DNA of 64,000 nucleotides from an uncultured Kordia sp. (GCF_947489565.1 NZ_CANLEA010000005.1:124001-188000), one strand, 5' to 3'. Shown: positions 32,217-42,258, counted from the stretch's first letter. Numbers and translations are program-made. Notes: generated by a model not told the origin, from the letters alone.

Positions 32217-34562
32217 ATGAGGAATATTTTTTCAATCGTACTTATTTTATGTACAACATTGGCTTTTTCACAAGTAAAAAAGTCATACGACATTGGGATT
32301 CTGTTAGATAACAGAACTCAAGAACTAGAGCCACTACTACAACAGCTCGAAAATCAAATCAAAGCAGTTGTAGGAGAAGATGCCATCATTAATTTCCCAG
32401 CACAAAACATTCTGGTTAATAATTATGATTTAGAGAAGGCAAGAACGCATTACGAAAAGCTGATAGCAGGTGAAACAGATATCATTTTGGCGTTTGGAGT
32501 CATCAATAATTTTATCGTAAGCAAACAAAGTACACACAAAAAACCTACGATTTTATTTGGTGCCGTAAATCAAGATATCAGCGGAATTGATATTGCTAAG
32601 AAAACCTCAGGAATTCAAAACTTCACGTACCTTATTGAATCAAAAACTTTTAGAGGCGACTTGCAAAAGCTAAAAGAGTTGACCAATTTCAAAAAAGTAG
32701 GCGTAATTATGGAGAAACAATTGGTAGATGTACTATCAATAGAAGAAACATTTGCGCCCATTGTAAAAGAGTTGGAAGCCGAATTCAAAGTAATTCCGTT
32801 TACGTCTTTGGCAGATATTGTAGATAACTTAAACGGTTTGGATGCAGTATATCTTGCAGGCGGATTTTTCTTGACTAGCGAAGAAGTAAAAGCGTTGGCA
32901 AAAACGTTTATAGAGAAAAAAATACCATCATTTACGAATAACGGAACCAATCAAGTGAAGTTAGGATTTATGGCGACGAATCAAGCTGAAAATAATTTTG
33001 AGCAATTCTCCAGAAGAATCTCACTTACGGTAGAATCCTATGTGAATGGAACGCCGCTTTCAGAAATGCCCGTATTTATAGATTATAATTCGCGATTAAC
33101 GATGAATTACAATACAGCTGAATTGGTAGATGTATCTATAAAATATAGTTTGATCAACGATACAGACTTTGTCGGCGAGTTTAAAAACGTATTATCTGAA
33201 AAGCAATACAATTTACTTTCTGTGATTGAAGATGTTATTGGTAAAAACTTATCGCTACAATCATCACAAAAAGATATTGATCTTGTAGAGCAAGATGTAA
33301 AAACATCCAAAAGTAACTATTTACCTAGTCTTACAGCTTCTGCAACGGGCGCGTATGTCGATCCGAATTTGGCAGAAGTGAGCAATGGACAAAACCCTGA
33401 GTTTTCAACTTCTGGAAATATTACACTGCAACAAACAATCTTTTCAGAATCGGCAAATGCCAATATTGACATTCAGAAAGACTTATTGGAAGCACAAAAA
33501 GAGAATTTTAATGCAGAACAATTAGATTTGATATTTAATGCTTCCAATGCTTACTTTACAGCATTAATTCTAAAAGCAAACGCACAAATACAATTGCAAA
33601 ACTTGGCATTGACTAAGAAAAACTTAGAATTGGCAGAGCAAAACTTTGATGTTGGAGAATCTGGGAAATCAGACATGTTACGTTTCCGAAGTGAAATGGC
33701 ACAAAACACACAAGCCATGGTGGAAGCTGTAAATCAATTGGAACAATCTTTTGTGTCCTTAAATCAATTGCTAAACAATCCTACAGGAACCGAAATTGAC
33801 ATTGAAGATGTAGAATTGGGCGAAGGAATTTTTAAAACCTACAACTACGATGAGTTAACGCAATTATTGGACGATCCAAAATTAAGAGAACCATTCATTG
33901 AGTTTTTAGTAGAAGAAGCGCAGCGAAATGCACCCGAATTAAAAGCATTAGGATATAACCTAAATGTAACGGAACGAAACATAAAGCTAAACGGAAATGG
34001 ACGTTTTTTACCAACGGTTTCCTTGGAAGGACAATACAATCGTACCTTCAGTCGATCGGGCGTAGGAAGCACATTTCCTACGGGATTCCCTACAATACCA
34101 GATGGAAACTATAATGTTGGTGTCAATGTGTCAATTCCAATATTTAACAGAACACAAACAAACATCAACAAGCAAATCGCAACCATTCAAAAAGATCAAA
34201 TAGGAATTAATATTGACAATACAGAATTGGCGATTTCTGCAAACATTCGAAATAGCGTATTGACATTGGTCAATCAAATTTCAAACTTAGAGCTCTCTAA
34301 AATTTCTGAAGAAACGGCAAAAGAATCTTTAGAATTAACACAAACATCTTATGCTAGCGGCGCTGTCAATGTTGTACAATTACTAGATGCACAAAACAAT
34401 TATTTAAGTGCACAATTGGCGCGTGCCAATGCAGTATACAACTATTTAATCAGCATTTTAGAACTAGAACGCAACTTAGGATATTATTTCTTATTAAACA
34501 CACAACAAGCAAATACGGCGTTCAGACAACGCTTTGTAGATTATTTAAATCAAAGAAACTAA
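32217..34562 (+). CDS. TolC-family outer-membrane efflux protein with N-terminal binding-protein-like domain
   Basis: A 781-residue protein. After the signal peptide (about 1-19, TTLAFSQ), residues about 22-310 look like a periplasmic binding protein of the ABC_sub_bind type: YDIGILLDNRTQELEPLL, TDIILAFGVINNFIVSKQ, KPTILFGAVNQDISGI, FKKVGVIMEKQLVDVLS, GLDAVYLAGGFFL, KKIPSFTNNG. Residues about 335-775 are a two-repeat TolC domain (VEQDVKTSKSNYLPSLTASA, LDLIFNASNAYFTALILKAN, LGYNLNVTERNIKLNGNGRF, SYASGAVNVVQLLDAQNNYL). Ordinary TolC proteins are about 450 residues, so this is a fusion. It should form the outer-membrane exit duct of the RND pump encoded next. The binding domain could sense or deliver the exported compound. 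Confidence 0.88.
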   Translation: MRNIFSIVLILCTTLAFSQVKKSYDIGILLDNRTQELEPLLQQLENQIKAVVGEDAIINFPAQNILVNNYDLEKARTHYEKLIAGETDIILAFGVINNFIVSKQSTHKKPTILFGAVNQDISGIDIAKKTSGIQNFTYLIESKTFRGDLQKLKELTNFKKVGVIMEKQLVDVLSIEETFAPIVKELEAEFKVIPFTSLADIVDNLNGLDAVYLAGGFFLTSEEVKALAKTFIEKKIPSFTNNGTNQVKLGFMATNQAENNFEQFSRRISLTVESYVNGTPLSEMPVFIDYNSRLTMNYNTAELVDVSIKYSLINDTDFVGEFKNVLSEKQYNLLSVIEDVIGKNLSLQSSQKDIDLVEQDVKTSKSNYLPSLTASATGAYVDPNLAEVSNGQNPEFSTSGNITLQQTIFSESANANIDIQKDLLEAQKENFNAEQLDLIFNASNAYFTALILKANAQIQLQNLALTKKNLELAEQNFDVGESGKSDMLRFRSEMAQNTQAMVEAVNQLEQSFVSLNQLLNNPTGTEIDIEDVELGEGIFKTYNYDELTQLLDDPKLREPFIEFLVEEAQRNAPELKALGYNLNVTERNIKLNGNGRFLPTVSLEGQYNRTFSRSGVGSTFPTGFPTIPDGNYNVGVNVSIPIFNRTQTNINKQIATIQKDQIGINIDNTELAISANIRNSVLTLVNQISNLELSKISEETAKESLELTQTSYASGAVNVVQLLDAQNNYLSAQLARANAVYNYLISILELERNLGYYFLLNTQQANTAFRQRFVDYLNQRN

Positions 34563-34586
34563 CCATCAACGCAAAATCATTTAAAG

Positions 34587-35669
34587 ATGAAGCATTTATA
34601 TAAAATATTAATCGTAATTACACTATTCTCGTTTACTTCTTGTGGAGAAGAAGAAAAAGAACAAGTACAAGTCAAACGTCCAGTAAAATATCAAAAAGTA
34701 GGATATTTAGGAGGCGAAAAAATCCGAACATTCAGCGGAACAGCACAAACAGATAAAATCGTAAAACTAAGTTTTCGAAACTCAGGTATTGTAACGCAGT
34801 TTGGTATAAAACTAGGACAAAAAGTAAAAAAAGGACAGCTTTTAGCAAAATTAGATAATGTGTCTTCTCGTTTAGCGTATGAACAAGCAGTTACACAAGT
34901 AAATAGTGCAGAATCACAGGTAAATACTGCAAAGTTAAGCTTAGACAGAATCCGTACTTTATACGAAAAAGGAAGTGCTTCCTTAAGCGATTTTGAAGCT
35001 GCCAAAAACTCACACAAAACGGCTTTAGAAAGCTATAAATCTTCTAAAAGAGGTTTGGCAATTCAGCAAGAACAAATCAATTACGGATATGTATATGCAC
35101 CAGAAAATGGAACCATTTCGACAGTAGACGTGGAAATAGACGAAAATGTAAGCACAGGACAATTGATTGCAACACTCAACTCAGGAACAGACATGGAAAT
35201 TACTTTGGGAATTCCTGAAAGTGTCATCAACGGAGTTAAAAACGGTATGGAAGTTTCTGTAGATTTCTCTTCGCTAGCAAATGAAAAATTTCAAGGAAAA
35301 GTTACTGAAGTATCGCCAGCAGTAGATGTCAATACTGCAACCTATCCTGTTCGTGTTACTTTAAACAATCCATCCGAAAAAATAAAAAGTGGAATGACGG
35401 CAAATGTTACCTTCGATTTTGGCGATCAAAAGATGAATAATAAAACTTTAGTCGTTCCAGCAAATGCTGTTGGAGAAGATAGCAATGGACGTTTTGTCTT
35501 TTTGATAGAAGGCGAAGGAGACAATGTGAAAGTGAAAAAACAACAAATAACGATCGGTACCTTAACTCCAGAAGGTTTTGAAATTACATCTGGATTGACT
35601 GTAGGACAAAGAATTGCAACAGCAGGTTTACAAACCTTACTCAACGGTCAAGCAGTAAAACTTAACTAA
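34587..35669 (+). CDS. RND efflux periplasmic adaptor (membrane fusion protein)
   Basis: A 360-residue lipoprotein (lipobox FTSC, Cys about residue 19). Order: beta-barrel strand (RTFSGTAQTDKIVKLSFRNS), first lipoyl half (QFGIKLGQKVKKGQLLAKLD), a coiled-coil hairpin (VTQVNSAESQVNTAKLSLDR to LYEKGSASLSDFEAAKNSHK), second lipoyl half (YVYAPENGTISTVDVEIDEN), and a membrane-proximal barrel (VVPANAVGEDSNGRFVFLIE). It bridges the RND pump to the TolC-like protein. The gene lies 24 bases after the TolC-type gene and 18 before the pump gene in the same operon. Confidence 0.93.
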   Translation: MKHLYKILIVITLFSFTSCGEEEKEQVQVKRPVKYQKVGYLGGEKIRTFSGTAQTDKIVKLSFRNSGIVTQFGIKLGQKVKKGQLLAKLDNVSSRLAYEQAVTQVNSAESQVNTAKLSLDRIRTLYEKGSASLSDFEAAKNSHKTALESYKSSKRGLAIQQEQINYGYVYAPENGTISTVDVEIDENVSTGQLIATLNSGTDMEITLGIPESVINGVKNGMEVSVDFSSLANEKFQGKVTEVSPAVDVNTATYPVRVTLNNPSEKIKSGMTANVTFDFGDQKMNNKTLVVPANAVGEDSNGRFVFLIEGEGDNVKVKKQQITIGTLTPEGFEITSGLTVGQRIATAGLQTLLNGQAVKLN

Positions 35670-35687
35670 TCGATCAACACAAAAGGT

Positions 35688-38600
35688 ATGAATTTAGCAA
35701 AATTTTCCATAGAAAAGAATAGAATTACGCTGATGGTACTGATTACAATCATCCTTATGGGAGTAGTGATGTATTCAGGATTATCGCGAGACAGTATGCC
35801 GCCTTTCACCATTCGTGTTGCTTCTGTAGTTTCAGCATTTCCTGGCGCAAGTCCGGAACGTGTAGAACAATTAGTGTCCGATAAAATTGAAAAACTAGCA
35901 CAAGAACTTCCAGAATTAAAAGAAGTGACAAGTACTTCCAGAACAGGATTGTCGATTGTGGCAGTAACGTTGAAAGATGAAGTAAAAGAAGAAAAATTAC
36001 AAGCTGTTTGGGATCGTTTGCGTAGAAAAATAAACGCATTGCAAGGATTGCCCGAAGGTGTAGTTCCCGATTTGCAAGATGATGGAATTGGTGATGTATA
36101 TGGAATTGTGATTGGAATTACTTCGGATGGTTTCTCGTATGCAGAAATGAAAGAATATGCAGATGATATCAAAGACGATCTCATCAAGCTTCCAGATGCC
36201 GCAAAAGTGGTTTTAGGAGGAACACAAGAAGAACGTGTCTTTGTAGAGTTTGACAATGCACGTTTAAAAGAATACGGTTTGTCCGCTTCCAAATTGCAAC
36301 AAACAATCGCGGCAACCAATATTTTAAGTTCGGGAGGACAAGTAAATACAGGACAAGAACGTGTAATTTTAGAACCTACAGGAAACTTCAACTCTGTAGA
36401 AGAAATCAAAGAAATGTTGATTCCCGTAGGAGCCAATGGAACTCAATTGGTAAAATTGGGAGACATTACCACCATCAAGAAAGGATATATTGATCCGCCG
36501 AATCAAAAAGTACGTGTCAACGGAAAAGATGCGGTTTCAATTCATGTAAATCTAAAAGAAAACTCCAATGTCATAAAACTCGGAGAAGAAGTAGACAAAG
36601 TCGTCAATCGATGGAAAGCAAAACTTCCTGTTGGTTTGGAGTTAACACGTGTATCTTCATTGGATACGTATATTGATGATAAAGTGCAAAATTTCATCAG
36701 TAACTTAATGCAATCCATAGGAATTGTGTTAATAGTAATGCTCATCTTCTTAGGATTGCGAACAGGATTTGTAATTGCCAGTTTAATTCCTATCGTAACC
36801 ATCATGACATTAATGATCATGGGCGTGATCAATATGGGGCTCAATCAGGTAACACTGGCAGCGTTAATTATGGCATTAGGAATGTTGGTAGATAATGCAA
36901 TTGTGGTCGCCGAAACCATTATGGTAAAAATGGAACAGGGAATTGACCGAAAAACGGCTGCCGTCAAAGCATTTTCAGAATTGTGGATGCCATTGCTAAT
37001 TTCAACCTTAACCACTTCGGCAGCATTCTTAGCATTTTACATGTCGCCAACGTCTATGGGAGATATCGTAGGACCTATTTTTGTGGTAATTACCATTGCG
37101 TTAATGTCTTCTTGGATTATTGCCTTGACAGTGATTACGATGTTTTGTTATTTATTCCTAAAAATAAAGCCAAAAGGAGAAAAGAAACCGAGCTTTATAG
37201 ATAGAATCATCAATACCTTAAAAAAATATTATAAGAACTTAATTCTTTCCGCTTTGGCGAATAAATACAAAGTCATCGTCGGTATTTTTCTAGTATTTTT
37301 CTTGTCGCTATATGGTTTTACAAAAATTGAATTTCTGTTTTTCCCTGATAGTGATCGTAATATGGTAACGATAGATATTAATTTGCCTTCCGGGACAAAA
37401 ATTGAAGTGACAACAGACTTGGTAAAAGAATTAGAACAATACATGACCGATTCTTTAAAAGTCAACGACAGCAGAACCAAAGGAATTATAGATTGGTCAT
37501 CGTATATTGGTCAAGGACCAGAATCGTACGATTTGGGATATTCTCAAGACGAAGCTAATTCTAGTTATGCGCATATCTTAGTCAACACGTCTTCATTCAA
37601 TGAAAACAACGAAATTATAGCGAAATTGGATGCTTATGGTTTTGAAAACTTTCCGAATGCAGATATAAAAGTAGGTTCGTTGGCAGCTGGTGGCGGAGGA
37701 ACGCCAATAGAAATCAAAGTATCGGGAAAAAGTCCTGATGAATTGGCAAAAATTTCAGAAAGCATCAAAACAAAACTGTTCAATATTTTCGGAACTAAAA
37801 ATATCAAAGACGATTGGGGACCAAAAAGTAAAAAGTTCTTAATTCAAATTGATCAAAACAGAGCGCAAACGGCTGGAGTTTCGAGTCAAGATATTGCTAC
37901 TTCCTTAAAAACGGTGTTGGACGGATTTCAAACAGGAGAATACCGAGAAGAAGACAAATCAATTCCAATCTTAATGCGTAGCAATGCGAGTCAGCAACAA
38001 TCGTTAGCGTCGTTAGAAACGTTAAATATATATGCGCAGAGTTCAGGGAAAAGTATTCCATTATTACAAGTAGCTTCGATCATTCCTCAATGGCAATATT
38101 CCAAAATAAAGCGTTTGGATTTAAGTAGAACCATCAATATTTCGAGCGAATTACGCGAAGGTGGAAACGCATCGGCAATTACGGCAGAAATTACGCCTTG
38201 GTTGGAAGAACAAATGAAAACTTGGCCAGCAGAATACACGTATGAATTTGGAGGAGATGCAAAAAGTTCAGCAGAAAGTATGGGATCTGTAATAGCATAT
38301 TTGCCTTTATCAGGATTCATCATCGTTATGTTACTCATCATACAATTCAACTCGTTCCGTAAAATGATCATGGTTGTATTGACTATTCCGCTAGGAGTAA
38401 TTGGTGTTGTTATAGGATTGCTAGTCTTTCAAGAACCTTTTGGTTTTATGCCGTTTTTAGGTGTAATTTCCTTGGCGGGAATCGTTATCAACAATGCCAT
38501 TGTACTCATAGATCGCATGGAAATAGAACAAAACGAACTCAAACGAACCGAAGAAGATGCTGTCATTGCGGCGTGTTTGCAACGTTTTCGTCCAATTTTA

Positions 38601-38804
38601 TTAGCTACATTTACGACCGTATTAGGATTGATTCCTTTATATTTAAGTGGAGGAGAAATGTGGGAAGGAATGGCTGTTAGTATCATGGTAGGACTGCTTT
38701 TTGGAACGGTAATTACCTTACTTTTCATTCCAGCATTATACAGTGCTTTATTTAGAGTGAATTACAAGAATTACGAGTTTAATGAAAAACTTTTAGAAGA
38801 CTAA
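35688..38804 (+). CDS. RND efflux transporter permease
   Basis: A 1038-residue inner-membrane pump of the AcrB/MdtB-type family. Seen: N-terminal helix and periplasmic start (DSMPPFTIRVASVVSAFPGA, SPERVEQLVSDKIEKLAQEL), helices 2-6 with LIMALGMLVDNAIVVAETIM containing the Asp of the proton relay, a second porter loop, and a second helix bundle with SLAGIVINNAIVLIDRMEIE and ATFTTVLGLIPLYLSGGEMW. Length and duplication are standard. Substrate is unknown; the neighbouring regulator and the TolC fusion suggest an inducible drug or metabolite exporter. It is followed one base later by the channel-like gene. Confidence 0.95.
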   Translation: MNLAKFSIEKNRITLMVLITIILMGVVMYSGLSRDSMPPFTIRVASVVSAFPGASPERVEQLVSDKIEKLAQELPELKEVTSTSRTGLSIVAVTLKDEVKEEKLQAVWDRLRRKINALQGLPEGVVPDLQDDGIGDVYGIVIGITSDGFSYAEMKEYADDIKDDLIKLPDAAKVVLGGTQEERVFVEFDNARLKEYGLSASKLQQTIAATNILSSGGQVNTGQERVILEPTGNFNSVEEIKEMLIPVGANGTQLVKLGDITTIKKGYIDPPNQKVRVNGKDAVSIHVNLKENSNVIKLGEEVDKVVNRWKAKLPVGLELTRVSSLDTYIDDKVQNFISNLMQSIGIVLIVMLIFLGLRTGFVIASLIPIVTIMTLMIMGVINMGLNQVTLAALIMALGMLVDNAIVVAETIMVKMEQGIDRKTAAVKAFSELWMPLLISTLTTSAAFLAFYMSPTSMGDIVGPIFVVITIALMSSWIIALTVITMFCYLFLKIKPKGEKKPSFIDRIINTLKKYYKNLILSALANKYKVIVGIFLVFFLSLYGFTKIEFLFFPDSDRNMVTIDINLPSGTKIEVTTDLVKELEQYMTDSLKVNDSRTKGIIDWSSYIGQGPESYDLGYSQDEANSSYAHILVNTSSFNENNEIIAKLDAYGFENFPNADIKVGSLAAGGGGTPIEIKVSGKSPDELAKISESIKTKLFNIFGTKNIKDDWGPKSKKFLIQIDQNRAQTAGVSSQDIATSLKTVLDGFQTGEYREEDKSIPILMRSNASQQQSLASLETLNIYAQSSGKSIPLLQVASIIPQWQYSKIKRLDLSRTINISSELREGGNASAITAEITPWLEEQMKTWPAEYTYEFGGDAKSSAESMGSVIAYLPLSGFIIVMLLIIQFNSFRKMIMVVLTIPLGVIGVVIGLLVFQEPFGFMPFLGVISLAGIVINNAIVLIDRMEIEQNELKRTEEDAVIAACLQRFRPILLATFTTVLGLIPLYLSGGEMWEGMAVSIMVGLLFGTVITLLFIPALYSALFRVNYKNYEFNEKLLED

Positions 38805-38805
38805 T

Positions 38806-39489
38806 ATGGAGTCTATTGTAAACTATTTATACAAACATCGATTCGAACTGTTTATAGCAACACAGTTCTTTATTCTGTTCGGATCGTTGTTTTTTCCAGA
38901 TGCTTTGTTTCAAAATACCTTATTACCTGCATTATTTATCTTAAATATTGCCAGTGGAGTTTTGTTAGTATCTAAGCAGCGAAAAATCATGTGGTTTTTA
39001 ATCATTTTATTCATTGTTGCCTTATCCGTGTTTGGAAACAGTTTATTTACAGAAGTAGAGCGAAGCGAGTTCATCCTTACACGATTATCTGTATATTTTC
39101 TATTTTACATCATCGTTACAATTCACATCATCAAACAAATTTGGATTGAAAAAGAAGTTGATAAAACGGTTATTATTGGCTTAATGAGTGGTTATATCTC
39201 GCTAGGGTTTCTAGCATTTTTTATGTTGGTTTCTATCGAATTGGTGACGCCAAATTCGTTTACAGGAATTCTATTAGATTCTCAAAATATTGAAGTGCGG
39301 GTAGACAGTCTCATGTATTACGCATACATTACTTTGTTAACTATTGGATACGGAGATATCATTCCGGTTACACCGATTGCACAAAAAGCAGTGGTTTTAA
39401 TTGGATTGATAGGACAATTTTATATTGTAATTATTACTTCGGTTGTGGTTTCAAAATATATAAACACTGCAATCATTGGGAAAAAATAG
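38806..39489 (+). CDS. Potassium-channel-like membrane protein (ion channel family)
   Basis: A 227-residue protein with about six hydrophobic helices and a clear K+ selectivity filter between the last two: LTIGYGD, residues 178-184 (TLLTIGYGDIIPVTPIAQK), followed by the inner helix (VVLIGLIGQFYIVIITSVVV). It is a small two-pore-helix type channel with four additional N-terminal helices. No RCK/TrkA regulatory domain is attached. It starts one base after the RND stop, so it is probably the last gene of the efflux operon. A link between ion balance and the pump is plausible but inferred only from this arrangement. Confidence 0.85.
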   Translation: MESIVNYLYKHRFELFIATQFFILFGSLFFPDALFQNTLLPALFILNIASGVLLVSKQRKIMWFLIILFIVALSVFGNSLFTEVERSEFILTRLSVYFLFYIIVTIHIIKQIWIEKEVDKTVIIGLMSGYISLGFLAFFMLVSIELVTPNSFTGILLDSQNIEVRVDSLMYYAYITLLTIGYGDIIPVTPIAQKAVVLIGLIGQFYIVIITSVVVSKYINTAIIGKK

Positions 39490-39527
39490 CCATAGCTATA
39501 ATTTCCTAAAATTACAGCGTTAAAATA

Positions 39528-39558
39528 TTTGACATCTAAAGAATAGACTATATTTTTG
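39528..39558 (+). promoter_or_regulatory. Strong Bacteroidota-type promoter of pyrD
   Basis: TTTG (39528-39531), 19 bases, then TATTTTTG (39551-39558) match the full -33/-7 consensus. The box ends 15 bases before the ATG at 39574, giving a very short 5' leader and ruling out the TTG at 39556 as start. Confidence 0.85.
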
Positions 39559-39573
39559 CACAAACAAAACAAC

Positions 39574-40593
39574 ATGTACCAATTCCTCGTAAAACCTATT
39601 CTTTTTCGATACGATCCAGAAAAAGTTCATCATTTTACCTTTTCATTGATTCGAACACTGTGCAAAATTCCCGGAGTCTCTAGTATTTTTAGAGGAATCT
39701 ACACAGTAAATGACAAACGTTTAGAACGTACTGTTTTTGGTTTAAAATTTAAAAATCCTGTAGGTTTAGCTGCCGGATTTGATAAAGATGCCAAGTTGTA
39801 CAACGAACTGTCAAACTTCGGATTTGGTTTTATAGAAATCGGAACCTTAACGCCAAAACCACAAGTAGGAAATCCTAAAAAACGTTTATTCCGTTTGAAG
39901 GAAGACGAAGCGATTATCAATCGTATGGGATTCAATAATGGAGGAGTAGCGGAAGCTGTAGAACGTTTAAAAAAGAACAAAGGCGTTTTAATTGGTGGAA
40001 ACATTGGGAAAAATAAAGTCACACCAAATGAAGAAGCTGTAGAAGATTACAAAATCTGTTTTGAAGCTTTATTTCCACATGTTGATTATTTTGTGGTGAA
40101 TGTAAGTTCTCCAAATACGCCAGGTTTACGAGAATTACAGGACAAAGAGCCGCTCACTAAGTTACTTGCAACCTTACAAACGATGAATAAGGAGAAAGAT
40201 GCTCCGAAACCAATTCTACTCAAAATTGCTCCCGATTTAACAAACGAGCAACTAGAAGATATCATCGAAATTGTGGCAGACACTAAAATTGCAGGAGTCA
40301 TTGCTACCAACACAACTATTTCGAGAGAAGGTTTGCAATCAGAAGACAAAGGAGAAAAGGGCGGATTAAGCGGAAAACCATTAACCAATCGTTCTACAGA
40401 AGTCATTCGTTTCCTAGCTGAAAAAAGCAACAAAGCATTTCCAATCATTGGAGTAGGAGGAATTCACTCTGCAAAAGATGCATTAGAAAAACTAGATGCT
40501 GGAGCGGATTTGGTTCAACTTTACACAGGTTTCATCTACGAAGGTCCAAAACTGATCAAAAACATCAATAAAGAGTTGTTGAAAAGAGCTTAA
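39574..40593 (+). CDS. pyrD: Dihydroorotate dehydrogenase, quinone-dependent (class 2)
   Basis: A 339-residue flavoprotein that oxidises dihydroorotate to orotate in pyrimidine synthesis and passes electrons to quinone at the membrane. The N-terminal amphipathic region ([20 protein letters not shown]) typical of class 2 is present. The FMN barrel shows [59 protein letters not shown] with the catalytic Ser region, [28 protein letters not shown] and [15 protein letters not shown]. Length matches class 2 (about 340). The ATG 39574 fits the promoter. The stop is ten bases from the end of the convergent T9SS gene. Confidence 0.96.
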   Translation: MYQFLVKPILFRYDPEKVHHFTFSLIRTLCKIPGVSSIFRGIYTVNDKRLERTVFGLKFKNPVGLAAGFDKDAKLYNELSNFGFGFIEIGTLTPKPQVGNPKKRLFRLKEDEAIINRMGFNNGGVAEAVERLKKNKGVLIGGNIGKNKVTPNEEAVEDYKICFEALFPHVDYFVVNVSSPNTPGLRELQDKEPLTKLLATLQTMNKEKDAPKPILLKIAPDLTNEQLEDIIEIVADTKIAGVIATNTTISREGLQSEDKGEKGGLSGKPLTNRSTEVIRFLAEKSNKAFPIIGVGGIHSAKDALEKLDAGADLVQLYTGFIYEGPKLIKNINKELLKRA

Positions 40594-40603
40594 AACAAGA
40601 AAA

Positions 40604-41524
40604 TTAAAACAATACTTTTTTAGTCACAATTCCATTCTCTGATTGTAGTTTTACAAAATACAATCCACTCTTTGCTGTTGGAAAAGTCAGTGTTTTAGCA
40701 GCTTCATTTGTTGGCGTTGCATATTGTTTCACGAGATTCCCGATAGCATCATACACAGCAATTTGTTCAATGGTTTTTCTACTTGAATTGTATATCTGAA
40801 TAGACTTCGTATTTGAATTGGTAATGATCTGAATTGGAGATTTCGCATCTACGTCTTCCGTACTTAACGAAACCAACGTAATGGTCAACGTACCCACTTT
40901 TGCATTTGAAAAAGGAGCAATGTTCTGTAACGGATGAATCAATTCTTGCGGATCACTTTCTGGATTGATAAATTCATACATATCTCCATCTTCGGTGCCT
41001 GCATCATACGGGAACAAATCCATCACAATAGACGGTTTCCAATCTCCATTAGTATCTATCAAAGACAAACTATTCACCTGAATCATCCAATCGGGACTAG
41101 GCGCAATCATAGAAGCTAAGGAAAGTAACGGAAAATTACTATTTGCAGTTACATTCACAGAAGCGCTAGCTGTTGGGGAAAACGCATCAAAAGGCTGATG
41201 AATATAAAGACTGGCATTTCCTGCAGTAATTGCATTCTGTACTTCATTGCTAAAAGCATCATTCACGCCTCTTTCTGCTACATCTTCAATTCCTGTAGTG
41301 GCCAATGTTCCCGGACTCACAAAAACAATAATATTATTATGCAGCGCGCCTACTAAATCAGACCAATGCGCATTTGATGGAAAATTAGGATACGGATGTG
41401 TAGCATCGCTCCAAGTTCCTTGAAATGAAATTATATAATTTGCAGTTGCGGTTTGCGCCTGTGTGACAAGTGTGAAAAATAAAATAAAAATACTAGTGTT
41501 TATATGTGTTTTGATCGCTTTCAT
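40604..41524 (-). CDS. Spondin-domain secreted protein with T9SS sorting domain
   Basis: A 306-residue protein with signal peptide (about 1-24, ending TQAQT). Residues about 26-225 match a spondin N-terminal domain: ANYIISFQGTWSDATHPYPN, PSNAHWSDLVGALHNN, SPGTLATTGIEDVAERGV, FPLLSLASMIAPSPDWMIQV, IVMDLFPYDAGTEDGDMYEF. The DWMIQV and DAGTEDG motifs are characteristic. The C-terminus (about 235-306) is a T9SS sorting domain (IYNSSRKTIEQIAVYDAIGN, SGLYFVKLQSENGIVTKKVL). It should be exposed at the surface or secreted. Bacterial spondin proteins are of unknown function; in animals the domain is in extracellular-matrix proteins. Confidence 0.9.
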   Translation of the reverse strand: MKAIKTHINTSIFILFFTLVTQAQTATANYIISFQGTWSDATHPYPNFPSNAHWSDLVGALHNNIIVFVSPGTLATTGIEDVAERGVNDAFSNEVQNAITAGNASLYIHQPFDAFSPTASASVNVTANSNFPLLSLASMIAPSPDWMIQVNSLSLIDTNGDWKPSIVMDLFPYDAGTEDGDMYEFINPESDPQELIHPLQNIAPFSNAKVGTLTITLVSLSTEDVDAKSPIQIITNSNTKSIQIYNSSRKTIEQIAVYDAIGNLVKQYATPTNEAAKTLTFPTAKSGLYFVKLQSENGIVTKKVLF

Positions 41525-41634
41525 AGTCTAATCCTATCGTTTATTCTAAGTCAGTCGTTGCAAAAAGGAATTTCATTACAGTGCGAGTTGTTAAATTAAA
41601 AAGATATATTTTTATACACTCAAAAATCATTGTA

Positions 41635-42258
41635 TTGAATATAGAAATACTCATAGGATTTATCACGGCAACATCACTCTTAGCCATTTCGCCAGGACCT
41701 GATAATATTTATGTACTCATGCAGAGTATTGTAAATGGACGTAAATACGGAATTGCAACAGTTGCAGGATTAATGACAGGTTGCATCATTCATACCACAT
41801 TAGTGGCATTTGGAGCTTCTACGATATTAAAACAGAATCCTAAAGTATTCTTTGCTGTAAAGCTTTTAGGTGCATTGTATTTAGTATATCTGGCATACAA
41901 AGTTTTCAAAAGTCCAAATACGATTGAATTAGAAGGCGATGCTGTGCCTAAAAAGTCAATGTTTGAATTATTCAAGCAAGGATTTATCATGAATGTGCTA
42001 AATCCGAAAGTAACCTTATTCTTTTTGGCACTATTTCCGGGATTCTTATTCAGTGATACGATGAGTGAAGTATTGCAATTCTACATTCTTGGATTCATCT
42101 TTATCTTGGTATCTTTCATTGTTTTTGGAGCTTTTGCGGTTTTTGGCGGAACCATCTCAGAATCGATCAAAAAAAATAAAAACATAGGAATATATATGAA
42201 GTGGCTACAAATAGTAGTTTTTATAGGAATTGCCGTGTATATTATGGTAACAGATTAA
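41635..42258 (+). CDS. LysE/RhtB-family amino-acid or metabolite exporter
   Basis: A 207-residue inner-membrane exporter with about six helices. It has the LysE-family N-terminus (FITATSLLAISPGPDNIYVL, with the SPGPD motif), the KLLGALYLVYLAYKVFKS turn and FIMNVLNPKVTLFFLALFPG. No ATG occurs before the SPGPD helix. I use TTG at 41635 (then NIEILIG), which gives the normal LysE start; a GTG at 41581 would add 18 basic residues. The substrate is unknown. It is followed by a short inverted repeat (42260-42265 with 42276-42281) and a convergent precursor-peptide gene. Confidence 0.85.
   Translation: MNIEILIGFITATSLLAISPGPDNIYVLMQSIVNGRKYGIATVAGLMTGCIIHTTLVAFGASTILKQNPKVFFAVKLLGALYLVYLAYKVFKSPNTIELEGDAVPKKSMFELFKQGFIMNVLNPKVTLFFLALFPGFLFSDTMSEVLQFYILGFIFILVSFIVFGAFAVFGGTISESIKKNKNIGIYMKWLQIVVFIGIAVYIMVTD

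Noticed and set aside
35666-36436. 256-codon open frame antisense to the RND pump gene
   Set aside because: It lies inside a clear RND coding region on the other strand, has Ser/Thr/Pro-rich shadow composition and no family features.
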